A stretch of DNA of 36,486 nt from Candidatus Omnitrophota bacterium (GCA_024277375.1 JAJRVD010000017.1:1-36486), one strand, 5' to 3'. Positions 18,996-28,073 are shown, counted from the first letter of the stretch. Translations and numbers: made by a program. Notes: generated by a model from the sequence alone, not told the origin.

Positions 18996-20699
18996 ATGGC
19001 TCAGGGTTATGACAGGAAAGCAGCGTTAGATGTAAAGCTTAGGGATATCGGAGATATCGCCAAAAAATTGGGAATTCACGGCAAGTATGTTACTAAGTAT
19101 GGAAGCCACATCGCGAAGATTTCTCAGGAGCTTTTAAGCGGGCCCTTGAAAAAACGAAAGATCGGTAAGCATATACTGGTTACTTCTATTACACCGACAC
19201 ATTTAGGTGAAGGGAAAACCGTTAATACGATAGGACTTGCCATGGCGCTTAATAAGAAAAAAAAGAAGGCTATTGCTTGTCTGAGACAACCGTCGTTGGG
19301 TCCTGTTTTTGGTCTTAAGGGAGGCGCCGCGGGTGGAGGGTATTCGCAAGTGTTACCTGCCGAAGAGGTTAACTTGCATCTTACCGGTGATCCGGCTGCC
19401 GTTGCTAACGCGCAGAATCTTTGTGCCGCTTTTCTTGATAACAGTTTATTCTGGGGCAATGTGCTCGGGTTGGAAAAGGATTTGATCTCCTGGAGGAGAG
19501 TGGGAGATATAAGCGATCGGGCTTTAAGAAATATAGCGGTAGGTGGTGGTGGAAAACTCCATGGTGTCAGCAGAAAAACAGGGGTAGATATAACTCCGGC
19601 CGGAGAGTGCATGGCAATATTATCTCTCTCGGAAAATCTAAGAGATATGAGGAACCGCATGGGTAAAATCGTAGTCGGGTTTACTAAAAAAGGAGACCCG
19701 ATAACAGCGGAGGCATTGAAAGTCGCCGGCGCTATGACAGCCCTTATGAAGGACGCTCTTAGTCCCAATCTTATGCAAACGATTGAACATACCCCGTGTT
19801 TTGTTCACACGGGCGCGTTCGCTAACGTTTCGCATGGCTCGAGTTCTGTTATCGCGGATAAAATGGCGCTGGCTCTTGCTGATTACACTGTCACTGAAAG
19901 TGGATTTGGCGTAGACTTGGGTGCGGAGAAATTTATCGACCTGAAGTGCAGACAATCCGGGGTCAGACCGGATGTGGCGGTAATCAATTGTTCGGTCAGA
20001 GCTCTTAAAGTTCATAGTGGGGATTTTATTTTCAAAGGGTTAACTACTCCGGCGGAGCTTAAAAAAGAAAATCTCTCGGCAGTTGACAGGGGATGTTCTA
20101 ATCTTGAGAAACAGGTAGAGAACTTGAAGATGTTCGGTATCCCGATCGTTGTTTGCATAAACAAATTTGATTCGGATTCCAAGAAGGAACTTGATGTTGT
20201 TCTCCGCCGCGCTGAAGTTCTCAACGTCCATGGTGTGGCTATCAGCTAAGTTTACAAACTTGGCAGCAAGGGTGGAGTCGAACTCGCTCACGCTGTTGAG
20301 GCCGCGGCTAAAGAAAAAAGTAAAATGAGATACTTGTATCCGCTTGATGTCAGTATAAAAAATAAAATAGAAAGAGTCGCTAAATCAATGTATGGCGCGA
20401 GTGAGATCAAATATTCAGACGTGGCCCACGAAAGGATCAAGCGTATTGAAGACGCGAAACTCGGCGATCTGCCCATTTGTATATCGAAGACTCATCTTTC
20501 GCTTTCGAGCAATCCGAACAAAAAAGGCCGCCCAAGAGGATTCAAGTTCGCGGTGGATGATGTTGAGGTCATGGCGGGCGCGGGATATATTGTGGTGAAG
20601 AGTGAGGGCACCAATACTATGCCGGGTCTTCCGAAGGTGCCGCGTGGAGCTAAGATAGATGTAGATGTTAAAACAGGTGAGATAAAAGGTTTATTTTAG
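18996..20699 (+). CDS. fhs: Formate--tetrahydrofolate ligase, interrupted by one in-frame TAA at 20247-20249
   Basis: EGKTVNTIGLAMALN, LRQPSLGPVFGLKGGAAGGGYSQV; after the TAA the same frame continues VYKLGSKGGVELAHAVEAAAKEKS...RPRGFKFAVDDVEVMAGAGYIVV...MPGLPKVP...IKGLF. Confidence 0.9.
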
Positions 20700-20710
20700 G
20701 AGATTATAAA

Positions 20711-21265
20711 ATGTATGATTTCGCGAGTGGATCAATTAAGAAATACCTGAAAGAGCTTTCCGAACGACGGATAGTGCCCGGGGGTGGAAGTGCCGCGGCA
20801 TTGGCGGCTTCGTTAGGCGCCGGTCTGAATTTAATGGTCATTAACTATAGCGAGGACCTTTTGGAAGAAAAACAGAAGCAAGAGAGGATTCTCGAGAGAC
20901 TTACAATCCTTATAGATGAGGATTGCCGGGTGTTTAGCGAGCTTATGGATAAAATATCAGCTAAAGAAGAAGCGCAAAAAGAATATGAAAGCGCTGCCGG
21001 GGTTCCAATGGAAGTATGTCGCAATTGTGAAGAGTCAATGTCGATAACCTCGCGGATAGCGAAAAAGGCAAACCAACATCTGGTATCAGATGTTGGATGT
21101 GCCGCCCATATGTTGAAATCCGCTTTTTGTTCAGCATGGATAAATGTCAAAGTCAACCTTGAGTACATAAAAGATCCCGAGATCAAAGCACGCTTTGAAA
21201 GCGAATTAAAGGCTATGAAAGAACGCATTGAACAGGCGGGAAAGATCATACTTAGCGCGGTTTAA
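20711..21265 (+). CDS. fchA: Methenyltetrahydrofolate cyclohydrolase / formiminotransferase-cyclodeaminase family protein
   Basis: RIVPGGGSAAALAASLGAGLNLMV...NQHLVSDVGCAAHM. Confidence 0.85.
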   Translation: MYDFASGSIKKYLKELSERRIVPGGGSAAALAASLGAGLNLMVINYSEDLLEEKQKQERILERLTILIDEDCRVFSELMDKISAKEEAQKEYESAAGVPMEVCRNCEESMSITSRIAKKANQHLVSDVGCAAHMLKSAFCSAWINVKVNLEYIKDPEIKARFESELKAMKERIEQAGKIILSAV

Positions 21266-21286
21266 TTGAATTAAAAGGGGATTGAC

Positions 21287-22150
21287 GTGGCAGAGCAGAT
21301 AGACGGAAAAAAAATAGCCGCTCAGATCAACAGCGCGGTAAAGGAAAAGATCAGGGGATTGCTTTCTGTAGCGGGGCATGTCCCTAAGTTAGTCTCGCTT
21401 ATAGCTTCCGGCAATGAAGGCGCGAAGATATATGTGAATATGCAGAAGAAAACGGCCGATGAAGTCGGAATTGAATTTGTTTCGCATGAATTTGACAGTG
21501 ACATTTCAGCCGATGAGCTCTCGAATGAGATAGCGGTCCTAAACGCGGACGATTCCGTCACGGCCATTATTGTTCAAAAACCCCTTCCTGAAGGTATTTC
21601 ACACGACAAGGTAATCGCGATGATCAGACCCGAAAAGGACGCCGAGGGAATACATCCTTATAACTTGGGTAAGATCCTGCGGCGTGAAGCCGATATTGTG
21701 CCATGTACCCCCGGGGCGGTTATGAAGATACTAAGTTTAAGCAATGTGGATCTTTATGGCAAAGAGGTTGTTATTGTTGGGCACTCGGCGATAGTGGGTA
21801 AACCTCTGAGTCTCATGATGCTTAATGAGATGGCGACCGTAACTGTTTGTCATATTGGTACGGCGGAAAAGGGAGATCTTATAGCGCACACTAAGTGCGC
21901 TGATATTCTGATCGTTGCTGTCGGCCTAGCCGAAATGGTTAAAGGAGATTGGATAAAAGAGGGTGCTATTGTTATTGATGTGGGGATAAACAGGGTAGAT
22001 GGTAAGATCGTAGGGGATGTTAAGGCCGATGAGGCCTCCGGAAAAGTTTCGTTGATTACACCGGTGCCGGGAGGAGTAGGTCCTGTTACGGTGTCGATAT
22101 TAATGAGGAATGTCCTGAGGGCATATAAAAATCAAAATGTCAAAGTTTAG
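21287..22150 (+). CDS. folD: Bifunctional methylenetetrahydrofolate dehydrogenase/cyclohydrolase
   Basis: IYVNMQKKTADEVGIEF, VQKPLPEGI, VPCTPGAVMKIL, VIVGHSAIVGKPLSLMMLNEMATVTVCH. Confidence 0.96.
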   Translation: MAEQIDGKKIAAQINSAVKEKIRGLLSVAGHVPKLVSLIASGNEGAKIYVNMQKKTADEVGIEFVSHEFDSDISADELSNEIAVLNADDSVTAIIVQKPLPEGISHDKVIAMIRPEKDAEGIHPYNLGKILRREADIVPCTPGAVMKILSLSNVDLYGKEVVIVGHSAIVGKPLSLMMLNEMATVTVCHIGTAEKGDLIAHTKCADILIVAVGLAEMVKGDWIKEGAIVIDVGINRVDGKIVGDVKADEASGKVSLITPVPGGVGPVTVSILMRNVLRAYKNQNVKV

Positions 22151-23012
22151 AGAGTCGCTTGAAGGCGGCAAATTTGTTGTTACGACCGAGGTGGGACCTC
22201 CCAAGGGGATAGCTCTTGATGGTATTTTTAAGGAGCTTGAGTGTGTAAAAGGGCGGGTAGACGCGATTAATGTGACTGACCAGCAAAGCGCTATTATGCG
22301 CTTGGGTTCTATTGCCGTTAGTAAGTTTATGAACGATTTAGGGTTTGAGCCCATATGTCAGATTACGTGTCGAGATCGCAACCGTATAGCTCTTCAATCT
22401 GATGTTTTGTCAGCGTACGCTCTTGGCATAAAGAATATCCTTGTGATGACGGGTGATCATCCTCTTTTGGGTGACCATCCCCAGGCAAAAGCGGTATATG
22501 ATCTGGACTCAGTAGGGTTATTGCACGCCGTAAATGAACTCATTTCAGGTAGGGACCTGTCCGGGAATAAATTGGAGTCTTCCCCGAGTTTTTGTGTGGG
22601 TGCTGTAGTGAATCCGGGTGCTGACCCTTTGGAACCGGAAGTCATAAAGATGGAAAATAAGGTATCTGAAGGCGCCTTTTTTTTTCAGACGCAGGCGATA
22701 TTTGACATTTCCTTTTTTGAGGAATTCATAAAGAGTATTAGGCCTCTGCGCGGTAAAATAAAGCTACTGGGCGGGATAGTGCCGCTCAGGTCAGCGAATA
22801 TGGCCAGATACATGAACGCTAATATCCCCGGAGTTATTATTCCTGAGGAAACGATCGCGCGTTTGGATAAAACATCAGACGTCGCAGCGGAGTCTACGGC
22901 TATTGCCGCGGACATAATGGCCGCTATCCGGGACATGTGTGACGGGATACACTTTATGCCTATACGGGCTAACCATCTTGTCGCGCGAATTCTCGATAAA
23001 GTCGGGATGTAA
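22137..23012 (+). CDS. metF: Methylenetetrahydrofolate reductase family protein
   Basis: FVVTTEVGPPKGIALDGIF, NVTDQQSAIMRLGS, ALGIKNILVMTGDHP; overlaps the folD end. Confidence 0.88.
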   Translation: MSKFRESLEGGKFVVTTEVGPPKGIALDGIFKELECVKGRVDAINVTDQQSAIMRLGSIAVSKFMNDLGFEPICQITCRDRNRIALQSDVLSAYALGIKNILVMTGDHPLLGDHPQAKAVYDLDSVGLLHAVNELISGRDLSGNKLESSPSFCVGAVVNPGADPLEPEVIKMENKVSEGAFFFQTQAIFDISFFEEFIKSIRPLRGKIKLLGGIVPLRSANMARYMNANIPGVIIPEETIARLDKTSDVAAESTAIAADIMAAIRDMCDGIHFMPIRANHLVARILDKVGM

Positions 23013-23054
23013 ATTAGTGTTATAGTTCACAGCCGTTCCTTCCCTTGTCATTTA

Positions 23055-23173
23055 GGCTGTGTCGCAATTTGTTTTGCGGATAGCCGCATACAATATGTTG
23101 TAGGGGTTCGATTCATCGAACCCGATATAACGGGCTTGATGAATCAAGCCCCACATTATGACACAGTTTGATT
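23055..23173 (+). mobile_element. MITE-like element, core copy
   Basis: GGCTGTGTCGCAATTTGTTTTGCGG...GTAGGGGTTCGATTCATCGAACCC...ATTATGACACAGTTTGATT. Confidence 0.88.
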
Positions 23174-23245
23174 GCGAGGAGGAGCGTAAGCGACGACGCG
23201 GCAGTCTCTACTATACAACATAAGGATGCCGTAAGGACCAAAAAC

Positions 23246-24049
23246 ATGTCAGATAAAAAATTTACAGTACTGGATTTCAAGCGCAAGAAAGAGAACGGTG
23301 AGAAGATCACTATGCTTACGGCCTACGATTGTCCTACGGCTGAATTGCTGGATGATGTCGGGATTGACGCGGTATTGGTGGGTGACTCGGTCGGTATGGT
23401 TCTATTGGGGTACGATTCCACAGTGAATGTTACCATGGATGAGATGATCCATCACGCCAAAGCGGTAAGACGCGGGGTAAAGAACGCTTTTTTGATAGCG
23501 GATATGCCTTTTATGTCCTATCAGGCGGGCGACGATGACGCGACCCGTAACGCCGGACGCTTTTTAAAAGAAGCAGGTTGTGAGGCTGTAAAAATAGAAG
23601 GCGGACAAGAAGTCGCCGCGCGTATAAAAGCTATTAATAATGCCGGTATATCAGTTCTCGGACATATTGGGCTTACGCCTCAAAGCGCGCACAAACTTGG
23701 CGGATACAAACTTCAGGGGACGGATCCCGAAAGCGCGGAACGTTTGATCCAAGACGCTGTTTGTTTAGAGGAAAACGGATGTTTTGGTGTTGTGCTTGAG
23801 TGTGTCCCGGGGGTTCTGGCTAAGGAGATCACTGAAAAACTTAGTATTCCTACGATCGGTATCGGAGCGGGGGTAAATTGTGACGGGCAAGTTCTGGTTA
23901 CACATGATCTTGTAGGTTTTTTTGATAAATTTGTTCCGAAATTTGTTAAACAATACGCGCGGATAGGCCCCACGATTAAGAAAGCAATTGAGTCTTTTAA
24001 AAATGAGACAGAAGCGGGGAAGTTTCCTGACGATGAACATTCTTATTAA
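23246..24049 (+). CDS. panB: 3-methyl-2-oxobutanoate hydroxymethyltransferase
   Basis: KITMLTAYDCPTAELLDDVGIDAVLVGDSVGMVLLGYDSTVNVTMDEMIHH; start at 23246 preferred because the upstream part of the ORF is repeat DNA. Confidence 0.95.
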   Translation: MSDKKFTVLDFKRKKENGEKITMLTAYDCPTAELLDDVGIDAVLVGDSVGMVLLGYDSTVNVTMDEMIHHAKAVRRGVKNAFLIADMPFMSYQAGDDDATRNAGRFLKEAGCEAVKIEGGQEVAARIKAINNAGISVLGHIGLTPQSAHKLGGYKLQGTDPESAERLIQDAVCLEENGCFGVVLECVPGVLAKEITEKLSIPTIGIGAGVNCDGQVLVTHDLVGFFDKFVPKFVKQYARIGPTIKKAIESFKNETEAGKFPDDEHSY

Positions 24050-24064
24050 TTCAAAAGCAAAAGG

Positions 24065-24092
24065 GTAGGGGCACGGCACGCCGTGCCCCTAC
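24065..24092. repeat. Short palindromic repeat, GTAGGGGC-foot family
   Basis: GTAGGGGCACGGC-AC-GCCGTGCCCCTAC. Confidence 0.9.
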
Positions 24093-25241
24093 GTGGTTAT
24101 GAAGTCTTACCTGGACAATTGGGAGAAAGTTTTAGGTGTACGCCGCGCGAAAAGAATATTTGTCGCGGCGACACGCCAAAATGTGGGCAAAACTACGGTA
24201 TGCCTCGGGCTTATCTCCATTCTGCGGCAGTATTTCAAGGAAATAGGATTCATAAAACCGGTTGGCCAGCATTACCTGGAAATCGATGGCAACAAGGTTG
24301 ACGAAGACTCAATTCTTATAGAAAGAATATTCAACTTTAAATTTTCGCTTAAAGATATGTCCCCCGTCGCGATTGAAAAAAATTATACGACGAAATTTCT
24401 CGATGGGCACATTACCGTGGAAGATGGCGCTTCTAAGGTTCGACGAGCTTTTGACCGTGTGGCTCAAGGGAAAGAGCTCATGATCATAGAGGGGACCGGT
24501 CATGCCGGGGTTGGTTCGGTATTTGACCTGTCTAACGCGGCAGTGGCGAAGATGTTGAATTCAAAAGTGATCATGGTCTCTCAGGGAGGCATTGGCAGGC
24601 CCATAGATGAGATCATTTTAAATAAATCGTTGTTTGACAAAAAAGGTGTAAAAGTAGCGGGTGTTATAGTAAACAAGGTTTTGCCGGAGAAATACGAAAA
24701 AATTAAAACATATGCGAGTAAAGGTCTGGAGCGGTTGGGTATACCGGTTTTGGGTGTGATACCGTACATTGATCTTCTGGAAAAGCCTACGATGTGCAAC
24801 ATTAAAGAAGAGATGGAAATGCATATGCTTTGTGGTGAAAAGAAACTGGATAACCAGGTCCGTGAAGTTCTCGTCGGGGCAATGGATTCTAAAGAAGCGG
24901 AAAAATATATTAAACACGAGTGCCTTCTCATTACTCCCGGAAACAGAGAGGACCTCTTGAACCTTCTGATAAAGATCCACAGGGGACGATATAAATACCC
25001 GAAGAAAATATCGGGGATTATCCTTTCCGGAGGTCTTGTGCCCAAGAGACGTATGTATAACTCTCTTAAACAAACCGGAATACCGGTTCTGATGTCACAT
25101 CATGATACTTATGCCGTTGCCTCGATGGTGCATGACCTTACTGTTAAGATCAAGTCGCGGGACATGGAAAAGGTACGGTTGGCAATGGATACGATAAAGA
25201 AGTATGTGGATGTGGAGAGGGTAATAAAGAATTTGACCTGA
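24093..25241 (+). CDS. BioD/cobyrinate-synthase-like P-loop ATPase with DRTGG-type C-terminal region (Pta N-terminal-like, no phosphotransacetylase domain)
   Basis: RIFVAATRQNVGKTTVCLGLISIL, MIIEGTGHAGVGSVFDLSNAAVAKML, ISGIILSGGLVPKRRMYNSLKQTGIPVLMSHHDTYAVASMV. Confidence 0.8.
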   Translation: MVMKSYLDNWEKVLGVRRAKRIFVAATRQNVGKTTVCLGLISILRQYFKEIGFIKPVGQHYLEIDGNKVDEDSILIERIFNFKFSLKDMSPVAIEKNYTTKFLDGHITVEDGASKVRRAFDRVAQGKELMIIEGTGHAGVGSVFDLSNAAVAKMLNSKVIMVSQGGIGRPIDEIILNKSLFDKKGVKVAGVIVNKVLPEKYEKIKTYASKGLERLGIPVLGVIPYIDLLEKPTMCNIKEEMEMHMLCGEKKLDNQVREVLVGAMDSKEAEKYIKHECLLITPGNREDLLNLLIKIHRGRYKYPKKISGIILSGGLVPKRRMYNSLKQTGIPVLMSHHDTYAVASMVHDLTVKIKSRDMEKVRLAMDTIKKYVDVERVIKNLT

Positions 25242-25251
25242 GGGCTGGCTA

Positions 25252-25298
25252 TTGGGGGATGTCCCTACCGGGTATAACACGTACGGAACATCCCCCAA
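25252..25298. repeat. Long hairpin, family A
   Basis: TTGGGGGATGTcC...GGAACATCCCCCAA with loop CCTACCGGGTATAACACGTACGG. Confidence 0.8.
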
Positions 25299-25385
25299 GG
25301 CCCAACTACAATAGATATCGTATCCACATGTAGGGGGATAGGGATGGGAACGGGGCGAACAAGAAAACATCACCCCGGTTATTCA

Positions 25386-25500
25386 GGCTGTGTCATAATG
25401 TAGGGGCTTGATTTATCAAGCCCGTTATATCGGGTTCGATAAATCGAACCCCTGCAATATATTGTATGAGGCCACTCGCAAAACGAATTACGACACAGCC
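25386..25500 (-). mobile_element. MITE-like element, core copy, inverted
   Basis: GGCTGTGTCATAATGTAGGGGCTTGATTTATCAAGCCCGTTATATCGGGTTCGATAAATCGAACCCCTGC...ATTACGACACAGCC. Confidence 0.9.
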
Positions 25501-25502
25501 TG

Positions 25503-25535
25503 TCATTGCGAGGAGCGAAGCGACGCGGCAATCTC
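25503..25535. repeat. Dispersed repeat of the TCATTGCGAGGAGCGAAGCGACGCGGCAATCT type
   Basis: TCATTGCGAGGAGCGAAGCGACGCGGCAATCTC; related copy at 23172-23206. Confidence 0.75.
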
Positions 25536-25539
25536 TAAT

Positions 25540-26559
25540 ATGAAGAAAAAAATTTCAATATTATTTTTAGGCCTACTTTTACTCACCGGGTGTTCGCGGA
25601 TGAGTTCCGATGACTTTACCCGGATGGTCCCCTTAATGGGCACTTTTGTTGAGGTGAAGGTCGCCTCGCCCGAATGGTCGCGCGCTCGTCTGGCGAAAGC
25701 TGCGGATGGAGCGATAGACTACGCTCGCGAGCTTGAGAAAAAGTTTAGCGGGTTTGACCCCGAAAGCGAAGTAAACGCGCTTAATCTTGCTAAGACCCTT
25801 GTCGTTTCGCCGGAATTGTTTGAACTGGTGGAAAAAGCAAAACTTGTGAGTGCCGCCACCGGAGGGGAGTTCGATGTAACGGTAGCGCCGATCCTTAAGT
25901 TGGATGGGTTTTATGGCAGTATGCCTAAGAGGCTCCTTAATGCGATCCCGGACACCTTCGGCGGAGTGGATTGGAATAACATTATCCTCAAACCGGAGGA
26001 TTCAAGAGTCATATTAATAAATAACGCGTGGATGGACCTTTCCGGTATTGCCAAAGGATATATTGTAGACAAAATGGCCGGCTACCTGGTCGAGCGCGGC
26101 GTACAGGATATTATGATCAATGCCGGAGGCGACATCTACTGCGGGTCTAAGAATAAAGAGCTTCCGTGGAAGGTAGGCATAAGAAATCCGGGAAGCAATG
26201 GAGTGGTTCTTGCTCTTAGCCTGAAGGATATGGCTGTCGCGACCAGCGGAGATTATGAGAACATTCTCTTTGATAGGGGCGCGGGCGAGGAGATAACGCA
26301 TATTATCAATCCCGCTACGGATGAAGCCCTTAAGATGGCATATTCCAGTGTTACAGTTATTGCTTCTACCTGTACCATAGCGGATGCTTTGGCGACTGGT
26401 ATGATGGCAATGGGGCGGGCGGACGCCATAGTGCTCGCGGACAGTTTAAAGGGTGTTTTTATTGTATCGGTGGAGTGTTCCGGCGGTAGAGATAATATAG
26501 CTTATTCTAGTGGTGCGGAAAGATTTGTTTCCCCTCCTGTTGTTCGGACTGTGTCATAA
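25540..26559 (+). CDS. apbE: FAD:protein FMN transferase (ApbE family), predicted lipoprotein
   Basis: MKKKISILFLGLLLLTGCSR lipobox; MGTFVEVKVAS, FDVTVAPIL, DLSGIAKGYIVDKM, MINAGGDIYC; start moved out of repeat DNA. Confidence 0.92.
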   Translation: MKKKISILFLGLLLLTGCSRMSSDDFTRMVPLMGTFVEVKVASPEWSRARLAKAADGAIDYARELEKKFSGFDPESEVNALNLAKTLVVSPELFELVEKAKLVSAATGGEFDVTVAPILKLDGFYGSMPKRLLNAIPDTFGGVDWNNIILKPEDSRVILINNAWMDLSGIAKGYIVDKMAGYLVERGVQDIMINAGGDIYCGSKNKELPWKVGIRNPGSNGVVLALSLKDMAVATSGDYENILFDRGAGEEITHIINPATDEALKMAYSSVTVIASTCTIADALATGMMAMGRADAIVLADSLKGVFIVSVECSGGRDNIAYSSGAERFVSPPVVRTVS

Positions 26560-26661
26560 TGCAGGGGCTTGATTTATCAAGCCCGTTATATCGGGTTCGA
26601 TAAATCGAACCCCTACAATATGTTGTATGCGGCTATCCGCAAAACAAATTACAACACAGCC
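26546..26661 (-). mobile_element. MITE-like element, core copy, inverted
   Basis: GGACTGTGTCATAATGCAGGGGCTTGATTTATCAAGCCC...ATTACAACACAGCC. Confidence 0.9.
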
Positions 26662-26709
26662 AGATTGAGGGCAGAGTGCCTCAGGGAAGCACTCTTTAAA
26701 AGGAGAATA

Positions 26710-27786
26710 ATGAGAGTAATCGCGGCAATGTCAGGTGGAGTAGATTCAAGTGTGGCTGCGCTTGAAATGAAGAAAAAAGGTTTTGATGTTATCGGCATCA
26801 CAATTAAGACCTGGCCTAAAGATGAGTGCGGCGCGATGGGGGAGAAATTATGCTGCTCGCTTGAAGCCATACAGATGGCTCGCAGTGTGGCCGAGGAAAT
26901 GGACATCCCCTATTACGTTGTAGATCTCTCTGGAGAATTTACGGAAATTGTAAAAAATTATTTTGCCACCGAATACCTCAGAGGAAGAACGCCTAACCCA
27001 TGTGTTTTCTGTAACAGTAAAATAAAATTCGGATACCTGTTTAAAAAGGCACATGAACTCGGCGCTGAACGTATTGCCACCGGCCATTACGCGCGTGTGG
27101 TGGAGGAGGGCGGTAAGTTTCTTCTTAAAGAAGCGAAAGACAAGTCACGCGACCAATCCTATTTTCTTTACGATATTGATAGGGACAAGCTCCCCTTTAT
27201 AGATTTCCCTCTGGGTGAATTCACGAAAGATGAGGTAAGAAAAGACGCGCGTAATGAAAAATTCATGACGGCAGACCGCAGAGCCAGCCAGGATATTTGT
27301 TTTGCAACTGCGGATGGGGATTACAGAGAATACCTTGAAAAATTTACTGATGTTGTTTTTTCTCCGGGTGATATTTTGGATATCCACGGAAAGGTCGTTG
27401 GGCAACATAAAGGGATTCCCGCGTATACTATCGGACAGAGACACGGTTTGGGGGTCAGTTATCCGGAACCCGTGTATGTTCTTAAGATCGATGCCGAGAA
27501 AAACACTATAAAGGTAGGGCCGAGAGAATATGCTATGAATAGTAAAGTTCGCGTCGCGGGATTTAACTGGCTCTCGATAGAAAAACTTACCGAACCTATG
27601 GAGCTTGACGCGCAATTGCGGTATAACGGCCAGAAATCTCCGTCAGTGATCACTCCTATGGGAGAGGATGAGGCGATGGTGGAGCTAAAAGAACCAAGGT
27701 TCGCCGCGACCCCGGGTCAAGCCGCCGTGTTTTATGACGGCGATACCGTTGTCGGCGGCGGCTGGATAGAAGAAGTGATAAAATAG
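26710..27786 (+). CDS. mnmA: tRNA-specific 2-thiouridylase
   Basis: MRVIAAMSGGVDSSVAALEMKKKG, RTPNPCVFCNSKIKF, DQSYFLYDI, ATPGQAAVFYDGD; start moved out of repeat DNA. Confidence 0.96.
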   Translation: MRVIAAMSGGVDSSVAALEMKKKGFDVIGITIKTWPKDECGAMGEKLCCSLEAIQMARSVAEEMDIPYYVVDLSGEFTEIVKNYFATEYLRGRTPNPCVFCNSKIKFGYLFKKAHELGAERIATGHYARVVEEGGKFLLKEAKDKSRDQSYFLYDIDRDKLPFIDFPLGEFTKDEVRKDARNEKFMTADRRASQDICFATADGDYREYLEKFTDVVFSPGDILDIHGKVVGQHKGIPAYTIGQRHGLGVSYPEPVYVLKIDAEKNTIKVGPREYAMNSKVRVAGFNWLSIEKLTEPMELDAQLRYNGQKSPSVITPMGEDEAMVELKEPRFAATPGQAAVFYDGDTVVGGGWIEEVIK

Positions 27787-27805
27787 TGGGTCGTCCCGTT
27801 CGTGT

Positions 27806-27834
27806 TTGACAAACGGCATACTTTCCCATATAAT
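27806..27834 (+). promoter_or_regulatory. Consensus sigma70 promoter for tRNA-Met
   Basis: TTGACA - 17 nt - TATAAT, both hexamers perfect. Confidence 0.85.
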
Positions 27835-27856
27835 CATGATTCGGTATCAAATTAGT

Positions 27857-27933
27857 GGCGGGGTAGCTCAGCTGGTTAGAGCGCACGGCTCATACCCGTG
27901 TTGTCGACGGTTCGAGTCCGTCCCCCGCTACCA
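27857..27933 (+). tRNA. tRNA-Met (anticodon CAT, elongator-like)
   Basis: Cloverleaf GGCGGGG TAGCTCAGCTGGTTAGAGC ACGG-CTCATAC-CCGT, GGTTCGAGTCC, CCCCGCT ACCA; CCA encoded. Confidence 0.95.
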
Positions 27934-27947
27934 CACATAAAGGGTCT

Positions 27948-27998
27948 AGTTGTTTATGTTTCCTATCAGGCATAGCCTGTACGGAAACATAAACAACT
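27948..27998. repeat. Long hairpin, family A: 16-bp perfect outer stem
   Basis: AGTTGTTTATGTTTCC / GGAAACATAAACAACT with inner CAGGC-ATA-GCCTG. Confidence 0.9.
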
Positions 27999-28073
27999 TC
28001 CCCCGGATGTTAAAAGCCAGGCTAATATTAAAAGCCGGGCTTTTTAAATAATTTGGTTTTCATGGGTAAGTGG

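Noticed and set aside
20247-20249. Selenocysteine or pyrrolysine recoding of the fhs stop
   Set aside because: The codon is TAA, not TGA or TAG, and the expected residue is acidic; error, mutation or readthrough fits better.
21073-21096. Perfect 10-bp inverted repeat CCAACATCTG-GTAT-CAGATGTTGG inside the fchA-like gene
   Set aside because: It encodes conserved-looking residues (NQHLVSDVG) and is single copy in the window, so coincidence within coding sequence is likely.
25408-25539. N-terminal extension MIYQARYIGFDKSNPCNILYEATRKTNYDTA... on the apbE ORF, and the same peptide on the mnmA ORF at 26569
   Set aside because: Both extensions are translations of the inverted MITE-like repeat; proper starts with family-typical N-termini lie downstream (25540 and 26710).
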